Shown here: piece by piece, positions 9,903 through 18,842 of the stretch | How positions within the stretch are numbered: position 1 is the stretch's first letter | Layout of the letters: each line of letters opens with the position of its first letter | Source of the DNA: Acidiferrobacterales bacterium | Lineage (GTDB): Bacteria > Pseudomonadota > Gammaproteobacteria > Acidiferrobacterales > JAJDNE01 | Assembly (NCBI GenBank): GCA_022340825.1 | Contig: JAJDNE010000050.1 | Coordinates: 1 to 40,194 of the forward strand | Reading direction: 5' to 3' | DNA: 40,194 nucleotides | The notes under the pieces: generated by a model | The model's database searches: none | Told to the model about the DNA's origin: nothing | Seen by the model: the letters and a program-made list of their open reading frames with translations, nothing else | Program-made: the position numbers and the translations under genes

Positions 9903-11888
9903 TTATTCTCCCAATCCCATCTTGATATAGCCGGTTGGGCAGACGTCCTGGCAGATGTGGCAACCGACACACTTGTCGTAGTCGGTGTCGACATAACGAC
10001 CCATGGTTGCCTGATCTTTCTTCACGCGGAAGATGGCATCCTGCGGGCAGTAGATAACACAATTGTCGCATTCGAAACACATGCCGCAGCTCATGCAGCG
10101 ATCCGCTTCAGCCTGTGCTTGCTCTTCGGAAAGACCAATGACGCGTTCTTCAAAGTGACCCAGTACTTCCTCGGAGCTAGGAACACGCTCTTCGCGCTTG
10201 TTGCGCGGCGTGTTCTCAAAGTGACCCAGGAACAGTTCAGATGCCGGAATAATTTCAGCTTCGGAACGATCTTCGTAGTTATGCACAGCAAAGCCAGCAT
10301 CGGCGGTGCCACGCAGACCACGGTCGATACCACGCTCGGTTTCCGGGCCAGCAGGCTTGAATGCTTCCGGGTCGTGATGAGTTTCGTGCAGTTTCTCCAG
10401 CAGGTCGAAGTGGTGTACGTCCACTTTCGGGCGCTTGCCCAGTGCTTCCTGCTTGAAGTAGTGATCGATACTCTCTACCGCAATGGAAGCCTGACCGATA
10501 ACAGTCGTCAGCAGGTGAGGGCGAACGATATCACCGCAGACAAAAAAGCCCGGCTTGTTCGGCATCTGGTAGTGCTTGTCAGCATCCATCAGGCCGCGAT
10601 CGTTGCCCAGGTCCTCAAAGCCTTCGAGATTACCGGTCTGACCGATGGCAGAAACAATCAGGTCGCACTCGATATCAAATTCGGAGCCTTCAATCACTTC
10701 ACCCTTGCCGGAGGAATAATCCATCTTGGCAACTCGAAGCGCCTTGGCGCGACCATTGTCACCAACAATCACTTCTACCGGAGTCAACGAACCCTGAATC
10801 TCGACACCTTCACGAGTAGCGTCATCGATTTCGTGCTGGGCGGCGGTCATGTTGTCGATCGGCTGCCGTGAGATCAGCATGACTTCTGCACCCTCGCGCT
10901 TGGCGATATCGGCAACGTCATGAGCGGTGTGACCCAGTACAATATTCTCCGGGCGATCCTTGTCGGCGATGTTCTTGATGCCACCGAGGCGACGGGCGAC
11001 GGATGCCACGTCGATTGAGGTGTCACCACCGCCAACCACGACAACCTTGCCACCAACAGCCTTCAGACGACCCTCGTTAAACGCCGAGAGAAATGCAACA
11101 CCAGTAATGCAGTTGGAGACATCGGCGCCGGGGATCGGCAGGGCGCGGCCAGACTGTGCGCCGATGGCGAACAGAACGGCATCGAATTCTTTCTGCAGAT
11201 CATCGAGTTTGACGTCAACGCCAACGCGGGTATTCATACGGGTTTCGACACCCATGGCAATGATACGATTGATTTCACCGTCCAGTACGTCGCGCGGAGT
11301 ACGGTAACCGGGGATGCCGTAGCGCATCATGCCGCCGAAGCTTTCATGGTCATCAAACACGGTCGCGCCGTGTCCCAGGCGACGCAGCTGGTAAGCAGCC
11401 GCCAGACCGGCAGGGCCACCACCAATAACGGCTACTTTCTTGCCGGTATCGGCGCCAGCTTCGAAGGTGTAATTATTGGCCAGAGCGGTATCACCGATGA
11501 ATTGCTCGACGGAGTTAATACCGACGTGATCTTCCACTTCATTGCGGTTACAACCGTCTTCGCATGGAGCAGGGCAGACGCGTCCCATTACGGCAGGGAA
11601 CGGATTAGCATCCGTTGAGCGGCGGAAGGCATATTCATGCCACTCGACGCCTTCAGCGGGCTTTTCGATCCCGCGGACGATATTCAACCAGCCGCGAATA
11701 TCCTCACCCGACGGGCAGGAACCCTGGCAAGGCGGGGTCTTGTGGATATAGGTCGGGCATTTGTGACTTTCGTCGCCCTTGAAAATACGATCGGTAAACG
11801 AGCCCCAATCCTTCTCACTCTGACCGTCATGATAACGACGGAAGGTATGACCTTCACCTTTGTAAACTTTATCTACCGGAGTTGCCAT
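9903..11888 (-). CDS. dsrL: DsrL, NAD(P)H:acceptor oxidoreductase with C-terminal ferredoxin domain
   Basis: GltD-like VAVIGGGPAGLAAAYQLRRLGH and VVVVGGGDTSIDVA; C-terminal CMSCGMCFECDNCVIYCP and CVGCHICQDVCPTGYI. Confidence 0.95.
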   Translation of the reverse strand: MATPVDKVYKGEGHTFRRYHDGQSEKDWGSFTDRIFKGDESHKCPTYIHKTPPCQGSCPSGEDIRGWLNIVRGIEKPAEGVEWHEYAFRRSTDANPFPAVMGRVCPAPCEDGCNRNEVEDHVGINSVEQFIGDTALANNYTFEAGADTGKKVAVIGGGPAGLAAAYQLRRLGHGATVFDDHESFGGMMRYGIPGYRTPRDVLDGEINRIIAMGVETRMNTRVGVDVKLDDLQKEFDAVLFAIGAQSGRALPIPGADVSNCITGVAFLSAFNEGRLKAVGGKVVVVGGGDTSIDVASVARRLGGIKNIADKDRPENIVLGHTAHDVADIAKREGAEVMLISRQPIDNMTAAQHEIDDATREGVEIQGSLTPVEVIVGDNGRAKALRVAKMDYSSGKGEVIEGSEFDIECDLIVSAIGQTGNLEGFEDLGNDRGLMDADKHYQMPNKPGFFVCGDIVRPHLLTTVIGQASIAVESIDHYFKQEALGKRPKVDVHHFDLLEKLHETHHDPEAFKPAGPETERGIDRGLRGTADAGFAVHNYEDRSEAEIIPASELFLGHFENTPRNKREERVPSSEEVLGHFEERVIGLSEEQAQAEADRCMSCGMCFECDNCVIYCPQDAIFRVKKDQATMGRYVDTDYDKCVGCHICQDVCPTGYIKMGLGE

Positions 11889-11958
11889 CTGTTTCTCTCC
11901 TTATGTTCGCTAACAGCGTTTCTTGCTAGTCGACTGCCAATAATAAGACTTAACTAGT

Positions 11959-13449
11959 TTAATCTTTCGCACCCAGAACGATTGCATCGCTCACCAACTG
12001 GTGAACACTGCCGATCATGTCCATGGGGAAATCGTAATACGGAAGCGTTTTGGTGAACTGACTCTTGCAGATCGCACAAATCGCCGCCAGGAAATTGACA
12101 TCGTTTTCTTCGACAACGCGCTTCAGTGCCTGCATGCGCGGCATGGCACCTTTCACGCGGAGCTCCATCAGGTCATCGGTCAACAGACCGCCACCGCCAC
12201 CACAGCAGAAGGTATTCTCATGGATGGTCTCCGGCGCCATATCAAAATAATGATTGGCTACGCCCTTGATGACTTCGCGCGGCAACACGAACTGGCCGCC
12301 AGGGAAGTTACCCATGCGCGAAGCGCGTGCCACGTTACATGAATCATGGAACGTGATACGACGGTCATCGTTGGCGCTCTTGTCAATTTTCAGCGCGCCA
12401 CGCTGCATCAAGCCATGTGTTACTTCAATAATATGCTGGGGAACAGGGTAGTTCTTGTCGAGAAAATCGAATGGTCCGATCAGCGTATTCCAGAAACTGT
12501 AGGCAACGCGCCAGGCGTGACCGCATTCACCAACGACGATACGCTTTACACCGAGGTCGAGCGCGGCATCACGAATTCGCATGGCAACCTTGCGCAGATT
12601 GTCCGGGCTACCAATAAACATGGAGAAGTTGGCGGCCTCTGAAGCATAGGAACTCAGGGTCCAGCTGATGCCTGCCTGGTGAAATACCTTGCCGTATCCA
12701 ATCAAGCCATCAATGTGAGGCTCCGCAAAGAAATCGGCCGATGGCGTAATAACCAGAACGTCTGCGCCTTTTACGTCGAGCGGGTAACGTACATCGACAC
12801 CGGTCTCGTCTTTTACGTCTTCTTCCAGGCCTTCGAGCGTGTCGGCCAATGCCGGCTCGGGCAGGCCAAGGTTGTTACCAATCTTGTGCAGCTTGCCAAT
12901 AATTTCGTTGCAGTATTTCTGTCCCTTGCCGACGGTATCCATGATTTCACGGGCGGCCATGGAGATTTCTGCCGTATCGATACCGTATGGGCAGAATACC
13001 GAGCAGCGACGGCATTGTGAGCACTGATGGAAGTAGGAGTACCAGTCATCCAGCACTTCCTGGGTCATGTCTTCTGCGCCGACCAGCCACGGGAAGTACT
13101 TGCCCGAGAACGTGTAGTAGCGGCGATATACCTTGCGCAGCAAATCCTGACGCGCAACCGGCATGTTTTTCGGGTCCGTCGTGCCGAGATAATAATGGCA
13201 CTTGTCGGTACAGGCACCGCATTTAACACAGGAATCCAGGAATACCTTGAAAGCCTTGTTGTTCCTGGCGATGTCACCCAGCTTTTCAACAGCTTTTGCT
13301 TCCCAGTTGTCTACCAGTTCACCGGGGAAACCAACGCTCGCCTGGTGGTCCGGTTTTGCGACAAACGGGCTGCTGTGTTCCATCACTCCCCGTTTGAGAT
13401 GCGGGATGATGGGGTATTCCTGTAATTTTGGTGTTTCGAAATCTGCCAC
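11959..13449 (-). CDS. dsrK: DsrK, heterodisulfide reductase HdrD-like Fe-S protein
   Basis: CVKCGACTDKCHYYLGTTDPKNMP, CSQCRRCSVFCPYGI, C-terminal ENTFCCGGGGG. Confidence 0.95.
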   Translation of the reverse strand: MADFETPKLQEYPIIPHLKRGVMEHSSPFVAKPDHQASVGFPGELVDNWEAKAVEKLGDIARNNKAFKVFLDSCVKCGACTDKCHYYLGTTDPKNMPVARQDLLRKVYRRYYTFSGKYFPWLVGAEDMTQEVLDDWYSYFHQCSQCRRCSVFCPYGIDTAEISMAAREIMDTVGKGQKYCNEIIGKLHKIGNNLGLPEPALADTLEGLEEDVKDETGVDVRYPLDVKGADVLVITPSADFFAEPHIDGLIGYGKVFHQAGISWTLSSYASEAANFSMFIGSPDNLRKVAMRIRDAALDLGVKRIVVGECGHAWRVAYSFWNTLIGPFDFLDKNYPVPQHIIEVTHGLMQRGALKIDKSANDDRRITFHDSCNVARASRMGNFPGGQFVLPREVIKGVANHYFDMAPETIHENTFCCGGGGGLLTDDLMELRVKGAMPRMQALKRVVEENDVNFLAAICAICKSQFTKTLPYYDFPMDMIGSVHQLVSDAIVLGAKD

Positions 13450-13496
13450 GCCTTAATCCTCTAGTAACATCCTCGGATGACTGTGTTTGGGACGAC

Positions 13497-14252
13497 CTAT
13501 TTAGCGCTCTCGCCTGAAGCAGGCTGGGCACTGGCAGTCCAGCCACGGACATAACGTTTCTCACGAGGGTTATCCACCATCACCCGTGTCGGCGAGAAGA
13601 ATACGCCAGGCACATGCAACAGTTTGCTGATCGGAAAAATAATCATCAGCACGATCACCAGGCCGAGATGAATCATCAGCACCGGATCGGTTGGCAGCGG
13701 CTGCCAGTCAAAGCGCATCAGACCAAGAATGAATGCCTTTAGCGAAACAATGTCGGTATGGGCGCTGTCAATAAATTTCATCGCTGCACCGCTGGCACCG
13801 ATCATTACCAGTAACAACAGCATTAAATGATCAGAAGGGCTGCTGATGTAGCGCACGCGATCGACTACGATACGACGGGCCCACAGACCTAGCAGGCCGG
13901 CCAGCATGGCAAAGGCTGCGTACTTACCGAACGGTTGCAGCAGGGCAACCCAGGTCCAGACCGGTTCGGTGAAATAACGCAGGTGACGCAACAGCACCAG
14001 AAGCAGGGCCGCATGGAACATCCAGCCAAACAGCCAGGTCCACTTACTGGATTTGAACAGGCTGGCGAAGACCGTCACTTCCTTGGTCATGCGCCAGGCA
14101 ACACCAGCTTTCGTCGTCGGAGCTGGTGTCGTAGGAATCTTTAATGGTTGAGGTGTACGCGCATAAACGGCGATTTTATACGCCAGGCCGGCCACGAGCA
14201 TTACCGTAGCGGCATAAAACATAAGCGCGTAAATGACTGTCACAGCTGACAT
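13497..14252 (-). CDS. dsrM: DsrM, membrane b-type cytochrome (NarI-like)
   Basis: Polytopic protein with WMFHAALLLVLLRHLRYF and HLGLVIVLMIIFPISKLLH; between dsrC and dsrK. Confidence 0.94.
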   Translation of the reverse strand: MSAVTVIYALMFYAATVMLVAGLAYKIAVYARTPQPLKIPTTPAPTTKAGVAWRMTKEVTVFASLFKSSKWTWLFGWMFHAALLLVLLRHLRYFTEPVWTWVALLQPFGKYAAFAMLAGLLGLWARRIVVDRVRYISSPSDHLMLLLLVMIGASGAAMKFIDSAHTDIVSLKAFILGLMRFDWQPLPTDPVLMIHLGLVIVLMIIFPISKLLHVPGVFFSPTRVMVDNPREKRYVRGWTASAQPASGESAK

Positions 14253-14281
14253 CGTCTATCCCAAATAATTAGAAAAAGAGC

Positions 14282-14304
14282 GCAGGGCGGAACGACCGCC
14301 CTGC
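14282..14304 (-). terminator. Hairpin + T-run between dsrC and dsrM (attenuator candidate)
   Basis: Minus-strand GCAGGGCGG-TCGTT-CCGCCCTGC, perfect 9-bp stem, then GCTCTTTTTCTAATT. Confidence 0.7.
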
Positions 14305-14322
14305 ATACTCCTGGATACGTAC

Positions 14323-14658
14323 TTAGACGCAGCCTGTCGGCTTTGGCAGGCCGGCGTACTTACATGCCTGCTTGGCAGGGCCGTACGGGAACAGTTCGTA
14401 CAGGTACTTGCTGTTGCCCTTGTCCTTGCCGAGCTTTTTGCCAATAGCCTTGGTCAGAACACGAACAGCCGGAGCGATCTGATACTCGTCATAGTACTCA
14501 CGCAGGAAGTTGATCACTTCCCAGTGGCTATCGGTCAGCTCGCAGTCATCAAGCTTCGCCATTTCAGCAGCGATTTCTTCGTTCCACTCGTTGCGATCTT
14601 CGAGGTAACCTTCCTCGTCGACAGCGATATCTTTGCCAGCTACGTTAATTGTTGCCAT
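14323..14658 (-). CDS. dsrC: DsrC, canonical with both C-terminal cysteines
   Basis: MATINVAGKDIAVDEEGYLED...; C-terminus KQACKYAGLPKPTGCV. Confidence 0.97.
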   Translation of the reverse strand: MATINVAGKDIAVDEEGYLEDRNEWNEEIAAEMAKLDDCELTDSHWEVINFLREYYDEYQIAPAVRVLTKAIGKKLGKDKGNSKYLYELFPYGPAKQACKYAGLPKPTGCV

Positions 14659-14693
14659 TTCGTTTACTCCTGTTGAGATTAAGTTGCGCAGTA

Positions 14694-15002
14694 TCAGAGC
14701 CAGGACTGGACGCCGGAATTCTCGGCGGCCAGATCGACAAAGCCTGCGTAATCAACTACTTTGATTCCGTCGATGACCCGATCCTGGATTCCACGTGCTT
14801 CCAGGTCGGCACTTAGGGCATAGAAGGTGTGTTTCTTCATTGCCGTTTCGACTGTTGAAGTGATCTCGCTTCCGGTCAACGCTGCATAAACACCGTCTTC
14901 AATCAGCAGGATCGCGCTCCCTTCCTTGGCCATCCGCAAGCAGGTGTCCAGGGAGTTCTTCGTATAAGGTGACTTGTTTATCGTGTGTAGCATCCGGTTC
15001 AC
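14694..15002 (-). CDS. dsrH: DsrH (TusB-like)
   Basis: MLHTINKSPYTKNSLDTCLRMAKEGSAILLIEDGVYAA. Confidence 0.93.
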   Translation of the reverse strand: MNRMLHTINKSPYTKNSLDTCLRMAKEGSAILLIEDGVYAALTGSEITSTVETAMKKHTFYALSADLEARGIQDRVIDGIKVVDYAGFVDLAAENSGVQSWL

Positions 15003-15005
15003 CCC

Positions 15006-15401
15006 TTAGAAATTCAGGACTATGTCCATGTCTTCCATCATCGATGTCAGTTCGTCAGAGGTCTTGACCTCAACATCAACAATAAAATCGTCTTCAGTCA
15101 TTCCACGGGCGTCCATGGATTCCTTTTCCACGTAAAGCTTTTCTACGTCGTACATTTCGAGTGCACGGTAGGTCGGGGAGAAATTCTTCATCCCGGTTGC
15201 TTCGGTGTTCTGTCCCTTCTTAAGCTGGAACAAGCCGTCGTCAGCAAAGACCATGCAAACGTCCTGCTCAAAAGCAGCGCCGATTAACACAACTTCGAGC
15301 GCTTCGAGGGCGTAAACAGTGCCGTACGGAGCGGTGCGGGTCATGTACATCAATTTCTTGATTTCACCGCCTTCCATCATTTCGTCCATTTCGTCAGCCA
15401 T
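15006..15401 (-). CDS. dsrF: DsrF (TusC-like)
   Basis: DsrE/F fold 'MYMTRTAPYGTVYALEALEVVLIGAAFEQDVCMVFADDGLFQLKKGQ'; order E-F-H. Confidence 0.93.
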   Translation of the reverse strand: MADEMDEMMEGGEIKKLMYMTRTAPYGTVYALEALEVVLIGAAFEQDVCMVFADDGLFQLKKGQNTEATGMKNFSPTYRALEMYDVEKLYVEKESMDARGMTEDDFIVDVEVKTSDELTSMMEDMDIVLNF

Positions 15402-15410
15402 TGTTCCCCC

Positions 15411-15803
15411 TTAATCGCCAAACGTCAGGTGACGATCGGATTGAATGCAGGCTTCAATCAGCTGACCCAGTCCCGAGATACGGAAACCCGGAGCGATGTT
15501 GTCAGCGTCTTTGCCGTTACGTTTGGCTTCATCGGCATCTGCAATGCCGCGGCGCTGGGCGGCGGCAACGCAAACAACCAGATCAAGACCATGCTTCTCT
15601 GCCAGCTCCGACCAGCGTTTGATCACATTGCGATCATCCTGCGGCGGAGTGCTGAGACGGGTGCCGTTGTTAACACCGTCGTGGTAGAAGAAGACACGAA
15701 AGATTTCGTGTCCCTTCTCCAGCGCAGCCGTCACGAACTGGTAAGCCGTGTCGGATGCTTCGTGGGTGTACGGACCCTCGTGTACTGCGATACTAAATTT
15801 CAT
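15411..15803 (-). CDS. dsrE: DsrE (TusD-like sulfurtransferase subunit)
   Basis: MKFSIAVHEGPYTHEASDTAYQFVTAAL..FRVFFYHDGV; LVVCVAAAQRRG carries the likely active Cys. Confidence 0.94.
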   Translation of the reverse strand: MKFSIAVHEGPYTHEASDTAYQFVTAALEKGHEIFRVFFYHDGVNNGTRLSTPPQDDRNVIKRWSELAEKHGLDLVVCVAAAQRRGIADADEAKRNGKDADNIAPGFRISGLGQLIEACIQSDRHLTFGD

Positions 15804-15835
15804 CTATCTGCTTCCTTTTACTCGGTTCCGAAAAC

Positions 15836-16909
15836 TTAGAAGCGGATGTGGGTCGACGCATTGAGCGTACGACGTGAACCGCGCCAGTCTTCAATGTGGA
15901 ACTTGGTGAATGGAAGTTCAGTCAGTTCGAAGAAACGCGGCCAACCGATACGATCGATCCAGTCGCCGACACGCTCCCAGTCACGAGCATCTTCCTTGTA
16001 AACGTGGAGAATGTTCTTCACGATCTCGGCAACTTCCGGCCAACGCGGAGCGTTGTTCGGGATGCCGGCGGCAACCAGCTTGTGGAAGCTTGGCTTGCTG
16101 CGGGCATTGGAGTGCTTGCCACCAACCCAGATAGCGAGTTTGGTGAATTCGGCGTCGTTGATCTGCATCGGCGGGCACGGCGGGAAGCAGGCACCACAAC
16201 AGATGCATTTCTTCTCGTCGACTTCCAGCGAAGGCTTGCCGTTAACGATAGCGGGACGAATCGCCGCAACCGGGCAACGGGCAACAACCGAAGGACGTTC
16301 ACAAACGTTGGCAACCAGGCTGTGGTTGATCTTCGGCGGCTTGGTGTGCTGAACGTTGATCGCGATATCACCCTGACCACCGCAGTTGATCTGGCAGCAG
16401 GAAGTAGTGATATGAACGCGGTTCGGCATACGCTCGCTGATGAACTCATCATGAAGTTCGTCCATCAGGGCCTTCACAACACCGGATGCGTCGGTGCCAG
16501 GGATGTCGCAATGCAACCAGCCCTGGGTATGAGAGATCATGGTCACTGAAGGACCGGTACCACCAACGGGGTAGCCGGCTTCTTCAAATGCCTTGATCAG
16601 CGGTTCAACCTTGGACTCTTCGGTCACCATGACTTCGAAGTTCGAGCGAATGGTGAAGTGCACGTGTCCGTCGCCAAATTTGTCGACGATGTCGCACAGC
16701 AGGTTGATCTCGTAGGGACCAAGCTGGCGCTGGGTGCCAACGCGAACGGTCCAGACTTCATCACCGCTCTTGGCGACGTGGTGCAATACGCCCGGACGCG
16801 GACGATCATGATAAGCCCAATTGCCGAAGTTCTTGATGAACGTCGGGTGCATGTACTGGAACGGATCCGGAGTTCCGCTCTCAATTGGCTGGCGATGCTG
16901 TTCTGCCAT
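15836..16909 (-). CDS. dsrB: Dissimilatory sulfite reductase beta subunit (reverse type)
   Basis: TTSCCQINCGGQGDIAINVQHTKPPKI, ferredoxin motif CICCGACFPPCPP. Confidence 0.97.
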   Translation of the reverse strand: MAEQHRQPIESGTPDPFQYMHPTFIKNFGNWAYHDRPRPGVLHHVAKSGDEVWTVRVGTQRQLGPYEINLLCDIVDKFGDGHVHFTIRSNFEVMVTEESKVEPLIKAFEEAGYPVGGTGPSVTMISHTQGWLHCDIPGTDASGVVKALMDELHDEFISERMPNRVHITTSCCQINCGGQGDIAINVQHTKPPKINHSLVANVCERPSVVARCPVAAIRPAIVNGKPSLEVDEKKCICCGACFPPCPPMQINDAEFTKLAIWVGGKHSNARSKPSFHKLVAAGIPNNAPRWPEVAEIVKNILHVYKEDARDWERVGDWIDRIGWPRFFELTELPFTKFHIEDWRGSRRTLNASTHIRF

Positions 16910-16961
16910 GTTTGCCTCCAGTAATAACCTTAATTCTGATACAGCTATTTGCTTAAACGAA

Positions 16962-16984
16962 GGCCCGCCCCATTGGAGCGGGCC
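16962..16984 (-). other. dsrA-dsrB intercistronic hairpin
   Basis: GGCCCGC / GCGGGCC perfect 7-bp arms around 9 nt. Confidence 0.65.
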
Positions 16985-17000
16985 ACGTCAGTGTACGAAC

Positions 17001-18317
17001 TTAACCTGCGGCCTCAGCTTTACGCTGGTTCCACTTCTCGGCTTCGATATCCCAGTCATCCATGCGGACGTAGGAGATTTCACGCGGGTGGTTGATCATG
17101 TGCGGATCAACGTCAACGCCGATGCCTTCGAGGAAGTTAACCAGGCCGATACGCTCGATCATCTCACCGGTACGCTCGTGTTCCAGCGCATTTTCAGCAA
17201 AGAAGTCGATGGTCTCTTCGGCCATCTCAACCAGTTTTTCGTAGTCTTCGTCCGATTCCAGCTTCATGAACGGAACAATTACCGTGCCCATGGTGTCACC
17301 GATCTTCAGGGTGCGCTTGCCACCGATCAGAATGGTTACGCCGTGGTCGTCGCCAGGGCTAAGGGCCTTGGTCATGACGTTGATGCAGTGCATGCAACGC
17401 ACGCAGTTGCGGTTATCGACGTCCAAAGTGTCGTCATCGTTCAGGGACAGTGCATTGGTCGGGCAACGGCTGATGACGTTGTCGACAACGTACTTACGAC
17501 CCTTGGCTTCAACGAACTTCTTGACCTCGGCCTGGTCGACTTTCATATCGTCGCGCCAGGTACCGATAACGGCAAAGTCAGAACGGTGGATAGAGTTCTG
17601 GCAGTCGTTCGGGCAACCGGAGACCTTGAACTTGAACTTGTACGGCAGGGCAGGACGGTGCATGTCGTCCTGGAAGTTATTCACCAGCAGTCGGTGAATC
17701 TTCTGCTCGTTGGCGCAAGATTGCTCGCAACGGGCAGCACCGATGCAGGACATGCCGGTACGTACGCAAGGACCTGCACCACCAAGATCCCAACCGTAGT
17801 CGTTGATCTCGTCAAAGAAGTGCTGGGTGTTCTCGGTCGTGGTACCAATGAACATGATGTTGCCGGTCTGGCCGTGGAATGCGATCAGGCCTGAACCGTA
17901 CTTGCTCCAGCTGTTGGACAGCTGACGCAGCATGTCAGTGGTGTAGTGATTACCTGCAGGCGGTTGTACGCGCAGGGTGTGGAATTCTTTACATTCCGGG
18001 AACATCGGCTTGCCGGTTGAATCCATCAGCTCGGTGAAGCGAGGAATGATGCCGCCGCCATAACCGAAAACAGAAACGGTACCACCCTTCCAGTAACCCA
18101 GACGGGTCTTGTAAGAGTGTTCCAGCTGTCCAAGCAGGTCGACCATCATGTTGCCGTAGTCTTTCTGCATGGCCAGACGTTTCAGGCCGGTAACAAAACT
18201 TGGCCATGGACCGGTTTCAAGTTCGTCCAGGTTCGGCGTCGGGTGAAAAGGTTTGCTAGATTCCTTTTCCTCCATCGGGGGCAGGTAAGTAGCGTGAAGC
18301 TTTGGATCTTTAGGCAT
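17001..18317 (-). CDS. dsrA: Dissimilatory sulfite reductase alpha subunit (reverse type)
   Basis: GAGPCVRTGMSCIGAARCEQSC, FKVSGCPNDCQNSIHRSD, CVRCMHCINVM. Confidence 0.97.
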   Translation of the reverse strand: MPKDPKLHATYLPPMEEKESSKPFHPTPNLDELETGPWPSFVTGLKRLAMQKDYGNMMVDLLGQLEHSYKTRLGYWKGGTVSVFGYGGGIIPRFTELMDSTGKPMFPECKEFHTLRVQPPAGNHYTTDMLRQLSNSWSKYGSGLIAFHGQTGNIMFIGTTTENTQHFFDEINDYGWDLGGAGPCVRTGMSCIGAARCEQSCANEQKIHRLLVNNFQDDMHRPALPYKFKFKVSGCPNDCQNSIHRSDFAVIGTWRDDMKVDQAEVKKFVEAKGRKYVVDNVISRCPTNALSLNDDDTLDVDNRNCVRCMHCINVMTKALSPGDDHGVTILIGGKRTLKIGDTMGTVIVPFMKLESDEDYEKLVEMAEETIDFFAENALEHERTGEMIERIGLVNFLEGIGVDVDPHMINHPREISYVRMDDWDIEAEKWNQRKAEAAG

Positions 18318-18842
18318 TATTGATACCTCCAGTTATATTCTGTGTATCTACGCCTTGCCTCATTGGCAGGCCCGTGAGACAAGGCTGAGCAATTCCGAGC
18401 GGGTGCGCATCTTACTGCGAAAGTCCGCGTCCTTCCAGTGGTCTAATGCAAGCCTGTCTTGTTCTAAGACGGGCGCAAGTGTAAGCACGCGGGTGCCTCG
18501 ACAACACCCTTCTTTGGGGGTGGAACCAAAGCACACCAGACCCCCCCAAAAGGGATATATAGACTTACCTTAGATCCGGCGCGTTGATCTATCTCAAAAG
18601 TCTAAAAAAATTATTTTATCAGAAGGTTATTAATCAAATATGAGATTAAATCTTAATAAAGGCTCATAACTGGATGAGTTTTAATGTCCATCCATATTGG
18701 GGACTTTTTTGTCGGAAGCCTTTGCTCTAAAGTGCGTTCGCTTTGAGACACCCGTGCCGGGGCTGTCCAGTTACCGGCCCATGTATATTAGGTATAACCA
18801 GATCACACTGGCTGATTTTTAAATCGGGACAAACAAAGTCTG

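Noticed and set aside
9828-10871. 347-aa + strand ORF antisense to dsrL
   Set aside because: Shadow of strongly supported dsrL; no independent coding evidence.
13450-13496. Short CATCC/GGATG hairpin between dsrM and dsrK
   Set aside because: Only a 4-5 bp stem; not distinguishable from chance.
16821-17894. 357-aa + strand ORF antisense to dsrA/dsrB
   Set aside because: Shadow ORF opposite clear dsrA/B coding; no recognisable motifs.
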